DNA of 64,000 bases from Geomonas limicola (GTDB lineage Bacteria; Desulfobacterota; Desulfuromonadia; Geobacterales; Geobacteraceae), in assembly GCF_014193675.1 (NCBI RefSeq), contig NZ_BLXZ01000003.1:434001-498000 (forward strand). The letters are read 5' to 3'. The notes under the pieces were generated by a model. That model saw nothing but the letters and a program-made list of their open reading frames with translations. It was not told the origin of the DNA and ran no database searches. The position numbers and the translations under genes were made by a program. Within the stretch, counting starts at the first letter, position 1. Each line of letters opens with the position of its first letter. Of this stretch, positions 1 through 8,778 are shown piece after piece.

Positions 1-265
1 CCTCGCCGTTCACCAGGACCCGGTAGGCCTCCCCTTCCCGCTCGAACTCGATCTCGATACCGCGGCAAAGCTCCGCCAGGCGCGCATCGTCGTCGCAGGC
101 GATCCCCGCCCGCTGCGACATGAGGGCGACGGCCCGGAACATGGCGCCGGTGTCGATGTGCAGGTAGCCGAGACGCTTGGCCAACAACTTGGTTATGCTG
201 CTCTTTCCGGCCCCCGACGGTCCGTCGATGGCCACGATCACTCCGTTTGTTCTCTGCGCGCTCAA
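1..265 (-). CDS. cmk: Cytidylate kinase (partial, C-terminus off the left edge)
   Basis: Cytidylate kinase phosphorylates CMP and dCMP using ATP in the cytoplasm. Only about the first 88 residues are in the window. They contain the P-loop GPSGAGKSS at residues 15-23 and the nearby [13 protein letters not shown] nucleotide-binding segment that marks the family. I place the start at a TTG (265), which overlaps the aroA stop codon by 4 nt and has GGAGGT nine bases upstream. GTG codons at 241 and 235 are alternatives that would trim the N-terminus. It is the last visible gene of the pheA-tyrA-aroA-cmk series and is probably translationally coupled to aroA. Confidence 0.93.
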   Translation of the reverse strand, partial: MSAQRTNGVIVAIDGPSGAGKSSITKLLAKRLGYLHIDTGAMFRAVALMSQRAGIACDDDARLAELCRGIEIEFEREGEAYRVLVNGE

Positions 266-1551
266 CGTACCGCCACCTCCGTGAGGAGGTTAAGGAAACC
301 GGGGAACGAGGTGGCGATGCACTCGGTATCGTCCACGGTGGTGCTGCCGCTGGCGGCAAGCCCGGCCACCAGCATGCTCATGGCGATACGGTGGTCGCCG
401 AAGCTCTCGGCCTCGCAGCCGGCGAGTTTCCCGGCACCGGTGATCTCCATGCCGTCCGGGGTCTCGACGATCCCGACCCCTGCCTTGCGCAGGTTCTTCG
501 CCATGGCGGCGATGCGGTCGGTCTCCTTGACGCGCAGCTCGGCCGCGTCTTTCACGCGCGTGGTCCCCTCGGCAAGTGCCGCGGCCACGCAGATGACCGG
601 GAACTCGTCGATGGCGCGCGGCACCACCTCACCCGAGATCTCGATCGCCTTCAGCTTCGAGTGGCGCACCCTCAGGTCCGCCACCGGCTCGCCGGACTGC
701 TCGCGCTCGTTCTCCAGCGTGATGTCGCCCCCCATCCCCTTCAGGATGTCGAGGATGCCGGTACGGGTCGGGTTGACGCCCACATTACGGATAACCAGTT
801 CCGAGCCCGGGACGATGAGTGCCGCCACCATGAAGAAGGCGGCCGAGGAGATGTCCGCGGGGACCGCGATGTCGGCAGCCGTGAGTTCCACGCCGCCGGT
901 CAGGCGCACCCCACCTTCGAAGCTCTCGATGTGGGCGCCGAAGTGGCGCAGCATCCGCTCCGAGTGGTCACGCGAGAGGTGCGGCTCGTAGATGGTGGTG
1001 GTCCCCTCGGCGTAGAGGCCGGCCAGCATGAGGGCCGACTTCACCTGGGCGGAGGAGACCGGCGAGGTGTACTCGATCCCGGTGAGTTTCCCCCCCTGGA
1101 TGGCGAGCGGTGCCTTCTCGCCGCCGTCGCGGCCGAGGATGCGGGCCCCCATCCGGGTGAGCGGACCGACCACGCGCTTCATGGGGCGGGCGCGCAGGTA
1201 CTTGTCGCCGGTCAAGACCGAGAAGAAGCCCTGTCCTGCCAAGAGGCCGGTCAGAAGGCGCATCGAGGTCCCCGAGTTGCCGCAGTCGAGGACGTCAGAG
1301 GGCTCCGAGAGGCCGTTGATCCCCTTGCCGTGGATGGTGATGGTCGAGCCGTCATCGTCGATCTGGATCCCCATGGCGCGGAAGGCCTCGAGCGTTGCGA
1401 GGGCGTCCTCGCCGCGCAGGAAGCCGGTCACCTTGGTGGTGCCGGTGGCCAGGGAGCCGAACATGATGGAGCGGTGCGATATGGATTTGTCGCCCGGTAC
1501 GGTGATGTCGCCCTGTACCGTCTTGGCGCATTGCACGGTGAAACTTTGCAT
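262..1551 (-). CDS. aroA: 3-phosphoshikimate 1-carboxyvinyltransferase (EPSP synthase)
   Basis: EPSP synthase joins phosphoenolpyruvate to shikimate-3-phosphate, the sixth step of the shikimate pathway. At 429 aa it has the normal family length. Visible motifs are the N-terminal [10 protein letters not shown] substrate-binding segment, [12 protein letters not shown], the LRARPM arginine motif, ELRVKETDR and the C-terminal GDHRIAMS. The sequence around [13 protein letters not shown] and VKETDR resembles the class II (Bacillus/CP4-like) branch, but the GNSGTS loop carries Gly where the CP4 enzyme has Ala, so glyphosate behaviour cannot be predicted from this alone. The ATG has GGAGG four bases upstream. 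The 5' neighbour on the strand is tyrA, about 690 bp away across a tandem repeat array. Confidence 0.97.
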   Translation of the reverse strand: MQSFTVQCAKTVQGDITVPGDKSISHRSIMFGSLATGTTKVTGFLRGEDALATLEAFRAMGIQIDDDGSTITIHGKGINGLSEPSDVLDCGNSGTSMRLLTGLLAGQGFFSVLTGDKYLRARPMKRVVGPLTRMGARILGRDGGEKAPLAIQGGKLTGIEYTSPVSSAQVKSALMLAGLYAEGTTTIYEPHLSRDHSERMLRHFGAHIESFEGGVRLTGGVELTAADIAVPADISSAAFFMVAALIVPGSELVIRNVGVNPTRTGILDILKGMGGDITLENEREQSGEPVADLRVRHSKLKAIEISGEVVPRAIDEFPVICVAAALAEGTTRVKDAAELRVKETDRIAAMAKNLRKAGVGIVETPDGMEITGAGKLAGCEAESFGDHRIAMSMLVAGLAASGSTTVDDTECIATSFPGFLNLLTEVAVR

Positions 1552-1605
1552 GAGGCCTCCGACAAACCTTCAATAATTTACTGCAACACCCGGATACCAG
1601 GCGAA

Positions 1606-2229
1606 GATCAAAACCTTTTGGACGCGGATTTTACGGATTTGGCAAAATCACGCGAATACGACGGATAAACCTAAAGACTTGAAGGGTAAGACCAAAAGGC
1701 TGATTTACTCGTGAAAATCCGCAGCTACTTCCGTACCATCCGCGTCTAAGCCTTTTCCGATCAAAACCTTTGGACGCGGATTTTACGGATTGGCAAGAAT
1801 CACGCGAATTCGACGGATAAACCTAAAGGCTTGAGGGTAAACCAAAAGGCTGATTTACTCGTGTAAATCCGCAGCTACTTCCGTACCATCCGCGTCTAAA
1901 GCCTTTTCCGATCAAAACCTTTGGACGCGGATTTTACGGATTTTGCAAAATCACGCGAATACCACGGATAAACCTAAAGACTTGGGGGTAAAACCAAAAG
2001 TCTGATTTACCCGTGAAAATCCGCAGCTACTTCCGTACCATCCGCGTCTAAGCCTTTTCCGATCAAAACCTTTTGGACGCGGATTTTACGGATTGGCAAA
2101 ATCACGCGAATACGACGGATAAACCTAAGACTTGAGGGTAAAACCAAAAGGCTGATTTACTCAGTAAGGCTGATTTACTCGTGTAAATCCGCAGCTACTT
2201 CCGTACCATCCGCGTCTAAAGCCTTTTCG
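1606..2229. repeat. Four tandem ~150 bp imperfectly palindromic repeats between tyrA and aroA
   Basis: Four head-to-tail units fill almost the whole 691 bp gap: 1606-1758, 1759-1909, 1910-2060 and 2061-2229. Each starts with GATCAAAACC and ends with GTCTAA(A)GCCTTTTC. Within a unit the left end (GACGCGGATTTTACGGA) and the right end (TCCGTACCATCCGCGTC) are inverted copies of each other, so each unit can fold on itself. Units differ from each other by scattered substitutions and 1-nt indels. The fourth is longer because of an internal duplication of GCTGATTTACTC around 2152-2180. There is no ORF, no transposase and no spacer-like unique sequence. No other feature was seen in this gap. Confidence 0.93.
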
Positions 2230-2242
2230 CTTGTTTTCGCTG

Positions 2243-3115
2243 CTAAAGAATCGCGTCCCGTTTCTGCTTGGAGTTCAGGAAGAACGCCTCGAGCGCCTGC
2301 GCGTCGCCGGCCTCCACCAGACTTCTCAGCTTCGCCAGGTACCCCGCGAAGAAATCCATGGTCTCCAGGATCGCCTCACGGTTGGTAAGGGCGATGTCCC
2401 GCCACATGACGGGGTCGGAACTCGCGATCCGCGTGAAGTCCCGGAACCCCCCGGCAGTGAAGGCCAAAAGGTCCCCGCCGAAACGGTCGTAGCCGTCGAC
2501 GGCGTTCACCAGGGAGTAGGCGACCATGTGCGGCAGGTGGCTGATCGCCGCGAGCATCCGATCGTGCTGCACGGGATCCATGAGCGGCACGCGGCACCCC
2601 GCCCGGCGCCACATCTCGACGACCTTCTCAAGTGCCGCAGGATCGGTCTTCTCGGTGGGGGTCACGATGCTGCGCTTCCCCTGGTACAGGGTCGCGAAGG
2701 AGGCCTGCACGCCGGAGTGCTCGGTACCGGAGATGGGATGCCCCCCCACGAAGTGCACCCCCTCGGGCATGAGGTTCTCACAGGCGGCGACCACGAACTC
2801 CTTCACGCTCCCGCCATCGGTGACGATGGTGCCGGGCTTTAAAACCGGTGCGATCTCGGCAACCACGGTCGGGATGGAGCAGACCGGGGTGGAGACGAAG
2901 ACGACGTCGGCACCCTGCACCCCCTCGCGAGGGTCGACCACGTAGCGGTCCAGGACTCCGAGCTCGACGCCGCGCCTGAGGTTCTCCTCGTCGCGGTCGA
3001 TGCCGACGATCTCGCCGACGGCGTGCGCCTCGCGCAGGGCGCGCGCCAGCGAACCGCCGATGAGGCCGACACCGATGACGGCGAGCCTCTCTATCAACAC
3101 GCCCCCTTTCGGCAT
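2243..3115 (-). CDS. tyrA: Prephenate dehydrogenase
   Basis: TyrA oxidatively decarboxylates prephenate to 4-hydroxyphenylpyruvate with NAD(P)+ on the route to tyrosine. The 290-residue protein opens with a Rossmann motif GVGLIGGS (about residues 14-21), followed by the GGHPISGTEHSG segment holding the catalytic histidine and by HDRMLAAISHLPHM. It has no C-terminal ACT domain, so tyrosine feedback through such a domain is not expected. The ATG at 3115 sits in a TGATG overlap with the pheA stop codon. The open frame extends further upstream inside pheA, but that extension is not TyrA-like, so I reject it. Confidence 0.95.
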   Translation of the reverse strand: MPKGGVLIERLAVIGVGLIGGSLARALREAHAVGEIVGIDRDEENLRRGVELGVLDRYVVDPREGVQGADVVFVSTPVCSIPTVVAEIAPVLKPGTIVTDGGSVKEFVVAACENLMPEGVHFVGGHPISGTEHSGVQASFATLYQGKRSIVTPTEKTDPAALEKVVEMWRRAGCRVPLMDPVQHDRMLAAISHLPHMVAYSLVNAVDGYDRFGGDLLAFTAGGFRDFTRIASSDPVMWRDIALTNREAILETMDFFAGYLAKLRSLVEAGDAQALEAFFLNSKQKRDAIL

Positions 3116-4194
3116 CAGGAACGGGCCCTGGGGTAGGATCCGAGCACCTTGACGAACTGGCAGCAGTCGCCCAATTCCCTGACCGCTTCGGCAACCGACG
3201 GGTCGCCGATGTGTCCGGAGAGGTCGAGGAAGAAGATGTACTCCCAGGCCTTCTTCTTCAAGGGGCGCGACTCGATCTTGGAGAGGTTGATGTTGCGCTT
3301 GGCGAAGGGCTCCAGCATGCGGTGCAGGATCCCCGGTTCGTCGCGCACCAGGAACATGAGCGAGGTCTTGTCGTCGCCGGAGGGGTCGGCCATCTTGCGC
3401 CCGATCACCAGGAACCGGGTGAAGTTGTTCACCTGGTCCTCGATGCGCGCCTTCACCACCTTCAGGTTGTAGATGGAGGCGGCGTACTCGCTGGCGATGG
3501 CGGCGGCGTTGTAGTCCTCGGCCACGATCTGGGCGGCGAGCGTCGTGGAGGCGACGTCGACCAGGGGGACGTTGGGGAGGTTTTCGGCGAGCCACTTGCG
3601 GCACTGGGCCAGGGGCTGCGGGTGCGAGTAGACCTTCTTGATGTCCTCGAAACGCCCGGTGCGCGACAAAAGGAAGTGCGAGACCTCGAGGAGCACCTCG
3701 GCGTCGACCTTGAGCTCGCTCTCCATGAACATGTCGAGGGTGTGGGTCACCATCCCCTCGGTGGTGTTCTCAACCGGAACCACGCCGTAGTAGGCCTCCC
3801 CCTTCTCCACTGCCTCGAAGACGGCGGGAATCGAGCGCTCCGGCGAGAGCTCGGCGGAAAGGCCGAACTGCTGCATGGCTGCCAGGTGACTGAAGGTGGC
3901 CTTGGGGCCCAGGAAGGCGACCCGCATCGGGTGTTCGAGGGAGAGCGAAGCCGAGATGATCTCGCGGAACACGCCGCGCACCGCATCCGAGGGGAAGGGA
4001 CCCGGGTTCGCCGCGGTGAGGCGCTCGTAGATCTCCCGTTCGCGACTCGGGACGTGAAAGTCGCTCTTGGCTACAGTCTTCAGGGCCCCCACCTGCATCA
4101 CCAGCGCGGCACGCTGGTTGAGGAGCTCGAGGATGCGGTCGTCGACCGCGTCTATTTCCTGGCGGAGATGTGCGAGCGTCTGCTTTTTCTGCAA
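3115..4194 (-). CDS. pheA: Bifunctional chorismate mutase / prephenate dehydratase (P-protein)
   Basis: This protein converts chorismate to prephenate and then to phenylpyruvate for phenylalanine synthesis. The 359 residues divide into an AroQ-type chorismate mutase domain (about 1-90, HLRQEIDAVDDRILELLNQR), a prephenate dehydratase domain (about 92-270, with GPKATFSHLAA, VENTTEGMV and NNFTRFLVI) and an ACT domain (about 280-355) carrying the ESRP motif associated with phenylalanine binding. The start is a TTG at 4194 with a GAAGGT Shine-Dalgarno nine bases upstream. It is the first gene of the operon and lies directly behind a sigma-70-like promoter. The stop overlaps the tyrA start. Confidence 0.96.
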   Translation of the reverse strand: MQKKQTLAHLRQEIDAVDDRILELLNQRAALVMQVGALKTVAKSDFHVPSREREIYERLTAANPGPFPSDAVRGVFREIISASLSLEHPMRVAFLGPKATFSHLAAMQQFGLSAELSPERSIPAVFEAVEKGEAYYGVVPVENTTEGMVTHTLDMFMESELKVDAEVLLEVSHFLLSRTGRFEDIKKVYSHPQPLAQCRKWLAENLPNVPLVDVASTTLAAQIVAEDYNAAAIASEYAASIYNLKVVKARIEDQVNNFTRFLVIGRKMADPSGDDKTSLMFLVRDEPGILHRMLEPFAKRNINLSKIESRPLKKKAWEYIFFLDLSGHIGDPSVAEAVRELGDCCQFVKVLGSYPRARS

Positions 4195-4243
4195 GGTTCG
4201 GTTACCTTCTAGGCGGGGGTAGTGAGAGCTAGCGAAGCGTCCA

Positions 4244-4272
4244 TGTATAAGACACTACGGCGAAAGTTGCAA
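4244..4272 (-). promoter_or_regulatory. Predicted sigma-70 promoter of the pheA-tyrA(-aroA-cmk) operon
   Basis: On the minus strand TTGCAA (4272-4267) and TATACA (4249-4244) are separated by exactly 17 nt. Transcription would begin near 4237, leaving a leader of about 40 nt before the pheA TTG. I see no leader peptide rich in Phe or Tyr and no attenuator in this short leader. Confidence 0.6.
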
Positions 4273-4310
4273 CGTTTTTTTGGTTAAGAGGCGGCTAAAC
4301 CGGGTCTGTC

Positions 4311-4475
4311 ACGGAGCCACGGAGGATGTGAAAAGCAGGGACTGGGGGCTAGGGACTAGGGACTGGATTCATCCTGATCGGCCCTCCACGTTACCGCCTC
4401 AGGCCGAACCAGGTTCAAAGGTTTTTTCACGCCGTTGCTTTTCCTCTGTGTTCCCCTGTGTCCTCTGTGGTGAAA
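4311..4475. repeat. Composite inverted-repeat element, copy 1 (intergenic 4195-4735)
   Basis: This element lies between pheA and the unknown gene at 4736. The left end is a short-period run of CCACGGAG-like units (4311-4326), and the right end is a run of CTCTGTG/CCTGTGTCC-like units (4441-4475) in the opposite sense. The shared core AGGCCGAACCAGG is at 4401-4413. A short GGGACT run (about 4339-4363) lies inside it. There are no genes in 4195-4735 apart from this element and the heptamer array that follows. Confidence 0.7.
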
Positions 4476-4593
4476 GCTCGTTTTCTCCGTCCGAATCCTC
4501 CTTTCCCCCCCTTTTCAAAAGTGGGGAACGCGTGGCCAGCCGCAACGCCTCTGGCAAGGACCTCAAAGCCTCGAAAAGTTCCGGCGATTTGTC

Positions 4594-4733
4594 TCTAGCC
4601 CCTAGCCCCTGATCCCTAGCCCCTGCCTCTTAGCCCCCAGTCCCCAGTTCCCAGTCCCTGCCTTTCAAGTCCCTAGTCCCCAGTTCCCAGTCCCTGCCTT
4701 TCAAGTCCCTAGTCCCCAGTCCCCAGTCCCTGC
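4594..4733. repeat. Degenerate (AGTCCCC)n heptamer array
   Basis: This is about 140 bp of degenerate heptamers reading CCCCAGT/CCCTAGT on the plus strand, equivalent to GGGGACT/GGGACTA on the minus strand. It includes a direct duplication of a block about 36 bp long (around 4640-4710). It starts two bases past the stop codon of the minus-strand gene at 4736, in the sense orientation of that gene. The same heptamer recurs at 29441-29476 and 56774-56910. Confidence 0.85.
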
Positions 4734-4735
4734 CG

Positions 4736-5476
4736 TTAGTACACTTCCGCGTGTGCCTCGGGATTCATGGGATTGGTGCGCACGGCGAGCGAGTAGAGGT
4801 AGGGATAGTCCCTCTTCAGGTGCCACATGTAGGAGACCCACTGCACCAAGAGGTGGGTGTGGGCCCTTTTCATATCGCCGGAGAGGTGATCGAGGTCGCT
4901 TTCGGGAAGCCCTACCAGACTGCGCCGGGCCTGGAGCTCCTCGATCAAGTGGAAGACGGCCCACAAGAGGTCGGTGAAGGCGTCGTGCTCCAAAAGGTTC
5001 GGGTTCTCCATGAGGGCGAGCATGGTCCCCTTCTTCTCGAGCAGGAAGTCCTTGAGCCGGGCCAGGTCGCCGCGCCGCGAGTCGAGCCGGATGTCCTGCG
5101 CCTTGAGAAACTGGAGGGCCTCCTGGAAGTTCTGGTCCTTCCACTGCGGGGTGGGACGCAGGTGCAGGGAGATCTGGTGGCCGTCGGGGAAGAAGTCGAG
5201 GAAGTCGCGCAAAAGCTGGGTCCCGACCTCGGAGAAGAAGATGCCGATCACCATGTTGAGCTTCTTCATCATCGCCTCGCGTTCGCGGTTTTTGATGACC
5301 CGCTCGAGCATCAGCGTAACGAAGAGGACGTAGACCGGGAGGAAGGCGACGTTGGACATGAAGCCGAAGCCGATCTCGCCCAGGCGGCCGAAGGCGTAGT
5401 AGTCGGCGAGGTAGAGTACCAGGGAGACCAGGAGCAGGGACCAGACGATCTTGTCTTTGGGGATGCGAAACTTCAA
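4736..5476 (-). CDS. Conserved hypothetical membrane protein, two TM segments
   Basis: I do not recognise this 246-residue protein. After a short basic N-terminus (KFRIPKDK) it has two hydrophobic stretches: WSLLLVSLVLYLADYYAF, then roughly GFMSNVAFLPVYVLFVTLML. A charged, mostly helical cytoplasmic region of about 180 residues follows, rich in Leu, Glu and Arg, with HLIEELQARRSL and YMWHLKRDYPYLY. I start it at a TTG at 5476 with GGAGG five bases upstream. An in-frame ATG further upstream lacks a Shine-Dalgarno. It is monocistronic and flanked by repeats on both sides. No function is inferred. Confidence 0.75.
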   Translation of the reverse strand: MKFRIPKDKIVWSLLLVSLVLYLADYYAFGRLGEIGFGFMSNVAFLPVYVLFVTLMLERVIKNREREAMMKKLNMVIGIFFSEVGTQLLRDFLDFFPDGHQISLHLRPTPQWKDQNFQEALQFLKAQDIRLDSRRGDLARLKDFLLEKKGTMLALMENPNLLEHDAFTDLLWAVFHLIEELQARRSLVGLPESDLDHLSGDMKRAHTHLLVQWVSYMWHLKRDYPYLYSLAVRTNPMNPEAHAEVY

Positions 5477-5567
5477 AGGGCCCTCCGGGATTAAAGTACA
5501 GGGGCGACAGGGTAGCACAAAACGCCGCAAAACGAAAAGCACTCACCGAAAAAGCAAGAGCAAAGCC

Positions 5568-5712
5568 TTCACCGCAAAGACGCAAAGAACGCAAAGGAAC
5601 CTTTAAAAGCCTTAGTAACCTGTCCGGCCGGTATCATGAGCGGGAAAGGCCGAACCAGCTGGCTTTGAAATGTTTTCAGCCTTCTTTGCGTTCTTTGCGT
5701 CTTCGCGGTGAG
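5568..5712. repeat. Composite inverted-repeat element, copy 2
   Basis: The left arm (5568-5600) is built of CCGCAAAGACGCAAAG-type units, and the right arm (5680-5712) is their inverted copy (CTTTGCGT units ending CGCGGTGA). Between the arms lies the core TCCGGCCGG ... AAAGGCCGAACCAG (about 5621-5658). The element occupies the gap between two minus-strand genes and overlaps no ORF. Confidence 0.82.
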
Positions 5713-5741
5713 AGGGGTTCGAGGTTTCCGGGTTTTCGGGG

Positions 5742-6899
5742 TTACCCGATGTGGCGCAGGCCGGCCGCTACCTTGATGGTCGCTCCGCGCCAGGTGGGGA
5801 AGATGCCGGAGACTACCCCGACGAGCAGCGCCGCCAGGATCTCCAGGGTGATGGTCTCCCGGGAGACACTGAAGTACGGGAAGTACTGGGCCAACTGGGT
5901 CTCGATCCAGAGGGCGGCCGGGAAGGTGCAAACGGCACCCAACACGCCGCCGAACAGCGAAATCGCCACGGACTCGCCGAAGATCAAAAACCCCAGGTGC
6001 CCCGCCTTGAACCCCAGGGTCTTCAGGGTCGCGTACTCGGCGGTCCGCTCGCGCGCGGTCATCGCCATGGTGTTGGCCGCCACCACCATGATGATGGCGA
6101 TCACCATGTAGGAGACGATCTGGATCGCCACCATGATCGCCTCGGTCATGGAGACGAAGCTCATGTGGAAGGCCTTCTCGGTCTCGGTCAGGGTCTCCGC
6201 GAGGGAGTTCTTGAAGATCCCGTCGATGGTGAGGGCGACGTCGGGGGCAAGCTCGGGCTTTTTCACCCCGACCATGTAGAACCCGACCTGGTCGGCCCGC
6301 CGCGCCACGGTCTTTTTCAGGGTCTCGTTCAGGTAGTCCCAGTGAAAGAGCAGGATGCGCTCCTCGGTGGTCTTCTCGGCGCCGCGGTAGATGCCGCGCA
6401 CCACCATCTCCCAGTTGCCGGGGTAGATGGTCCCCTTCAGGGTGATGATATCCCCCACCTTCCAGCCGTAGGTCTTGGCGAGCTTGTTCCCGACGATGCA
6501 CCCCTTGCGGTCCATCAGGAAGTCGTTGCGCTCCTTCGCCGAGAGCCGGAACTCGGGGTAGAGTTCGAGGTAGCTCGCGGGCTGCACGGCGTAGTTGGCG
6601 AAGAAGTGCTTCTCGTCGATGTAGATGCCGCCGAACCAGTTGCCGTAGGAGACCGAGGTTACCCCCGGGACGCCGCGGATGCGGTCGAGGTAGGAGACCG
6701 GGAGCGGGAAGATGAGCGAGATGGAGTTACGGGTGACCAGGCGGGTGGCCGAGGCGTGCTCGGCGCCGGAGTACCAAAGCCCAACGAGGGTGCGCAAGAG
6801 TCCGAAGGCAAGGACCGCAACCGCAACACCGACCACGGTGAGGATCGAGCGGAGCTTGTGCCGGAACATGTTGCGCACTATGAACTTGAGCATGAACAT
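5742..6899 (-). CDS. ABC exporter permease, FtsX/MacB-like (second permease)
   Basis: This 385-residue inner-membrane permease has the FtsX/LolC/MacB layout: one N-terminal TM (about residues 18-38, RSILTVVGVAVAVLAFGLL), a periplasmic domain of roughly 200 residues, and three C-terminal TMs beginning near residue 260. The C-terminal membrane block contains the family-typical ERTAEYATLKTLGFKAGHL motif. It is the last gene of a four-gene operon (adaptor, ATPase, permease, permease) and starts 19 nt after its paralogue stops. Such exporters extract lipoproteins or expel macrolides and peptides. The substrate here is unknown. Confidence 0.9.
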   Translation of the reverse strand: MFMLKFIVRNMFRHKLRSILTVVGVAVAVLAFGLLRTLVGLWYSGAEHASATRLVTRNSISLIFPLPVSYLDRIRGVPGVTSVSYGNWFGGIYIDEKHFFANYAVQPASYLELYPEFRLSAKERNDFLMDRKGCIVGNKLAKTYGWKVGDIITLKGTIYPGNWEMVVRGIYRGAEKTTEERILLFHWDYLNETLKKTVARRADQVGFYMVGVKKPELAPDVALTIDGIFKNSLAETLTETEKAFHMSFVSMTEAIMVAIQIVSYMVIAIIMVVAANTMAMTARERTAEYATLKTLGFKAGHLGFLIFGESVAISLFGGVLGAVCTFPAALWIETQLAQYFPYFSVSRETITLEILAALLVGVVSGIFPTWRGATIKVAAGLRHIG

Positions 6900-6918
6900 G
6901 AAAAATCCTGTTGAGCCG

Positions 6919-8085
6919 TCAGCTTTCCCGCAGGGCCGTGACGATGCTCAGCCTGGCGGCCCTGACTGCGGGGAGCATGCCGCCTATGAAACCCATCACC
7001 AGGGAGAAGGCCAGCGACTTCCAGAAGATCCCGAAGGTGAGGGTGAAGGAGAAGGCAAGCTCGGAGAAGGACGCCCAGTTCATGGTGGAGATGGTGATCA
7101 ACTGCAAAAAGGACGCGGCCACCACTCCCAACACCCCGCCACAGAGCCCCAACAACAAGGCCTCGATCAGAAACGCCCCCAGGATGCTCGCCCGCTGGAA
7201 CCCCAAGGCCCGCAAGGTCCCAATCTCCCCTACCCGGTTCGCCACCGCCGCGTACATGGTGATGGTCGCCCCGATCACGGCCCCTATGGAAAAGACGACG
7301 GTCAAAACCATCCCGAGGATGCGCAGGAAGTTCGCCATCGCCTCGGACTGGTCCAGGTAGTAGCGGGTCTCGCGCTTCGCCTCGACGGTGAGCCGGGGAT
7401 CGCTCTCGATGCGGGCCTTGAAGGGGTCGAACCGGCCGGGGTCCTTCATCCGGAACAACACGGACGAGTAGACCTGGCGCCTAAAGGCCTGCATCATCTG
7501 GTCGCAGTCGCCCCAGATCTCGGAGGAGAACCCGGTACTCCCCGCATCGAAGATCCCCACCACCCGCCAGTCGCGCATCCCGAAACGCAGGGTCTCGCCC
7601 AGCCCGCACCCCTTAAAGCGCCGCGCGATGCTCTCGCCGGCAATTACCTCGGCGGAACCGGGACGCGGCAGCCGCCCTACCTTGAGATGCACCGCGGGCC
7701 TAAGCGCGAGCGACGCGGCGGCGATGCCGCGGATCACCACGTTGGCCGGCTTGTCGGTGCCGCGCTTTTTCAGGTTGATGAGTACCACGAGCTCCTTCGC
7801 CAAAAGCTCGTTGCCGTCGGCACCGATCGCCACCTCGGGCTGGCTCTCGATGAGCGCCGCCTGGTCGCGCTCCACCCCGCTTTGCACCTCGGAGTTGGAG
7901 GCCTTCCTGATGATCACCACGTTGTCGGCGGAACCGGTCTGCACCAGGGTCTGCTGCAGCCCTTCGGCGAGCATCAGGGTGGCCGCAAAGACGAAGACCA
8001 CGAGCCCCATGCCGCTTGCGGTGAGGACGGTGGTGAGCCGCCGGGTCCAGAGGTTACGCAGGCTGTAGGAGTAGGGGATCCCCAT
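6919..8085 (-). CDS. ABC exporter permease, FtsX/MacB-like (first permease)
   Basis: This 388-residue permease is paralogous to the next gene. It has an N-terminal TM (about residues 20-42), a MacB-type periplasmic domain with the GESIARRF and [17 protein letters not shown] segments, and three C-terminal TMs. The cytoplasmic loop motif [19 protein letters not shown] is the region that couples to the ATPase in this family. Its start lies 3 nt after the ATPase stop. A pair of different permeases with one ATPase resembles LolCDE, but the periplasmic adaptor encoded upstream makes a MacAB-like efflux pump more likely. Confidence 0.9.
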   Translation of the reverse strand: MGIPYSYSLRNLWTRRLTTVLTASGMGLVVFVFAATLMLAEGLQQTLVQTGSADNVVIIRKASNSEVQSGVERDQAALIESQPEVAIGADGNELLAKELVVLINLKKRGTDKPANVVIRGIAAASLALRPAVHLKVGRLPRPGSAEVIAGESIARRFKGCGLGETLRFGMRDWRVVGIFDAGSTGFSSEIWGDCDQMMQAFRRQVYSSVLFRMKDPGRFDPFKARIESDPRLTVEAKRETRYYLDQSEAMANFLRILGMVLTVVFSIGAVIGATITMYAAVANRVGEIGTLRALGFQRASILGAFLIEALLLGLCGGVLGVVAASFLQLITISTMNWASFSELAFSFTLTFGIFWKSLAFSLVMGFIGGMLPAVRAARLSIVTALRES

Positions 8086-8088
8086 GGG

Positions 8089-8778
8089 TCAGCTCTCGCT
8101 CAGTTCGCCCTTCTCGAGGTGGCGGATCAGGTGGGCCTTCTCGGCGGCGCGCGGGTCGTGGGTCACCATGATGATGGTCTTGCCGAGCTCGTGCACCAGG
8201 CGGTCCATGAGCCTCAGGATCTCCTCCGCGGAGGCGCGGTCCAGGTCGCCGGTCGGCTCGTCGGCCACCAGGATCTCGGGATCGGTCACCACGGCGCGCG
8301 CGATGGCGACGCGCTGCTGCTGCCCGCCGGAGAGCTGGGAGGGGTAGTGGTCCATCCGGTCGGCGAGACCTACCACGGAGAGAACCGCCTCCACGTGCTC
8401 GCGGCGCTCGCGCCGGGAGAGCGAGGTCAATAACAGGGGGAGCTCAACGTTCTCGAAGGCGGTCAGGACGGGAATGAGGTTGTAGAACTGGAAGATGAAG
8501 CCGACGGAGTGGGCCCGCCAGCGGGCGAGCTCGTTTTCGGAGAGGCCGGTGATCTCGACCCCGGCTACCTTGATGGAGCCGGAGTCGGCGGAGTCAATGC
8601 CGGCGATCAGGTTCAGGAGGGTGCTCTTGCCCGATCCCGACGGCCCCATAAGCGCCACGAACTCGCCGCGGGCGATGTCGAAGCTGATGCCGGTCAAAAC
8701 CGGCAGGACCTGGTTGCCGCGCCGGTAGCTCTTGGAGAGGTTGCGTATGGAGACGATGGCGTCGGGGCGCTCGCTCAT
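8089..8778 (-). CDS. ABC exporter ATPase, LolD/MacB type
   Basis: This 229-residue nucleotide-binding protein energises the two FtsX-like permeases. It has Walker [10 protein letters not shown], the signature [14 protein letters not shown], Walker [13 protein letters not shown] and an H-loop [10 protein letters not shown] choose the ATG at 8778, which forms a TGATG overlap with the adaptor stop and has AGGAG five bases upstream. The GTG immediately before it is too close to the Shine-Dalgarno. Confidence 0.95.
   Translation of the reverse strand: MSERPDAIVSIRNLSKSYRRGNQVLPVLTGISFDIARGEFVALMGPSGSGKSTLLNLIAGIDSADSGSIKVAGVEITGLSENELARWRAHSVGFIFQFYNLIPVLTAFENVELPLLLTSLSRRERREHVEAVLSVVGLADRMDHYPSQLSGGQQQRVAIARAVVTDPEILVADEPTGDLDRASAEEILRLMDRLVHELGKTIIMVTHDPRAAEKAHLIRHLEKGELSES

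Noticed and set aside
247..1668. Long plus-strand reading frame (473 codons) across aroA
   Set aside because: It is antisense to the well-supported aroA, is rich in Gly, Ala, Arg, His and Asp as expected for the opposite strand of high-GC coding DNA, and has no recognisable domain.
1606..2229. Possible CRISPR array
   Set aside because: The repeats are ~150 bp, contiguous and palindromic, with no unique spacers between them and no cas genes nearby.
3116..3604. N-terminal extension of tyrA into pheA
   Set aside because: The extension is out of frame with pheA, Arg/Pro-rich and unlike TyrA. The ATG at 3115 in the TGATG overlap fits the operon.
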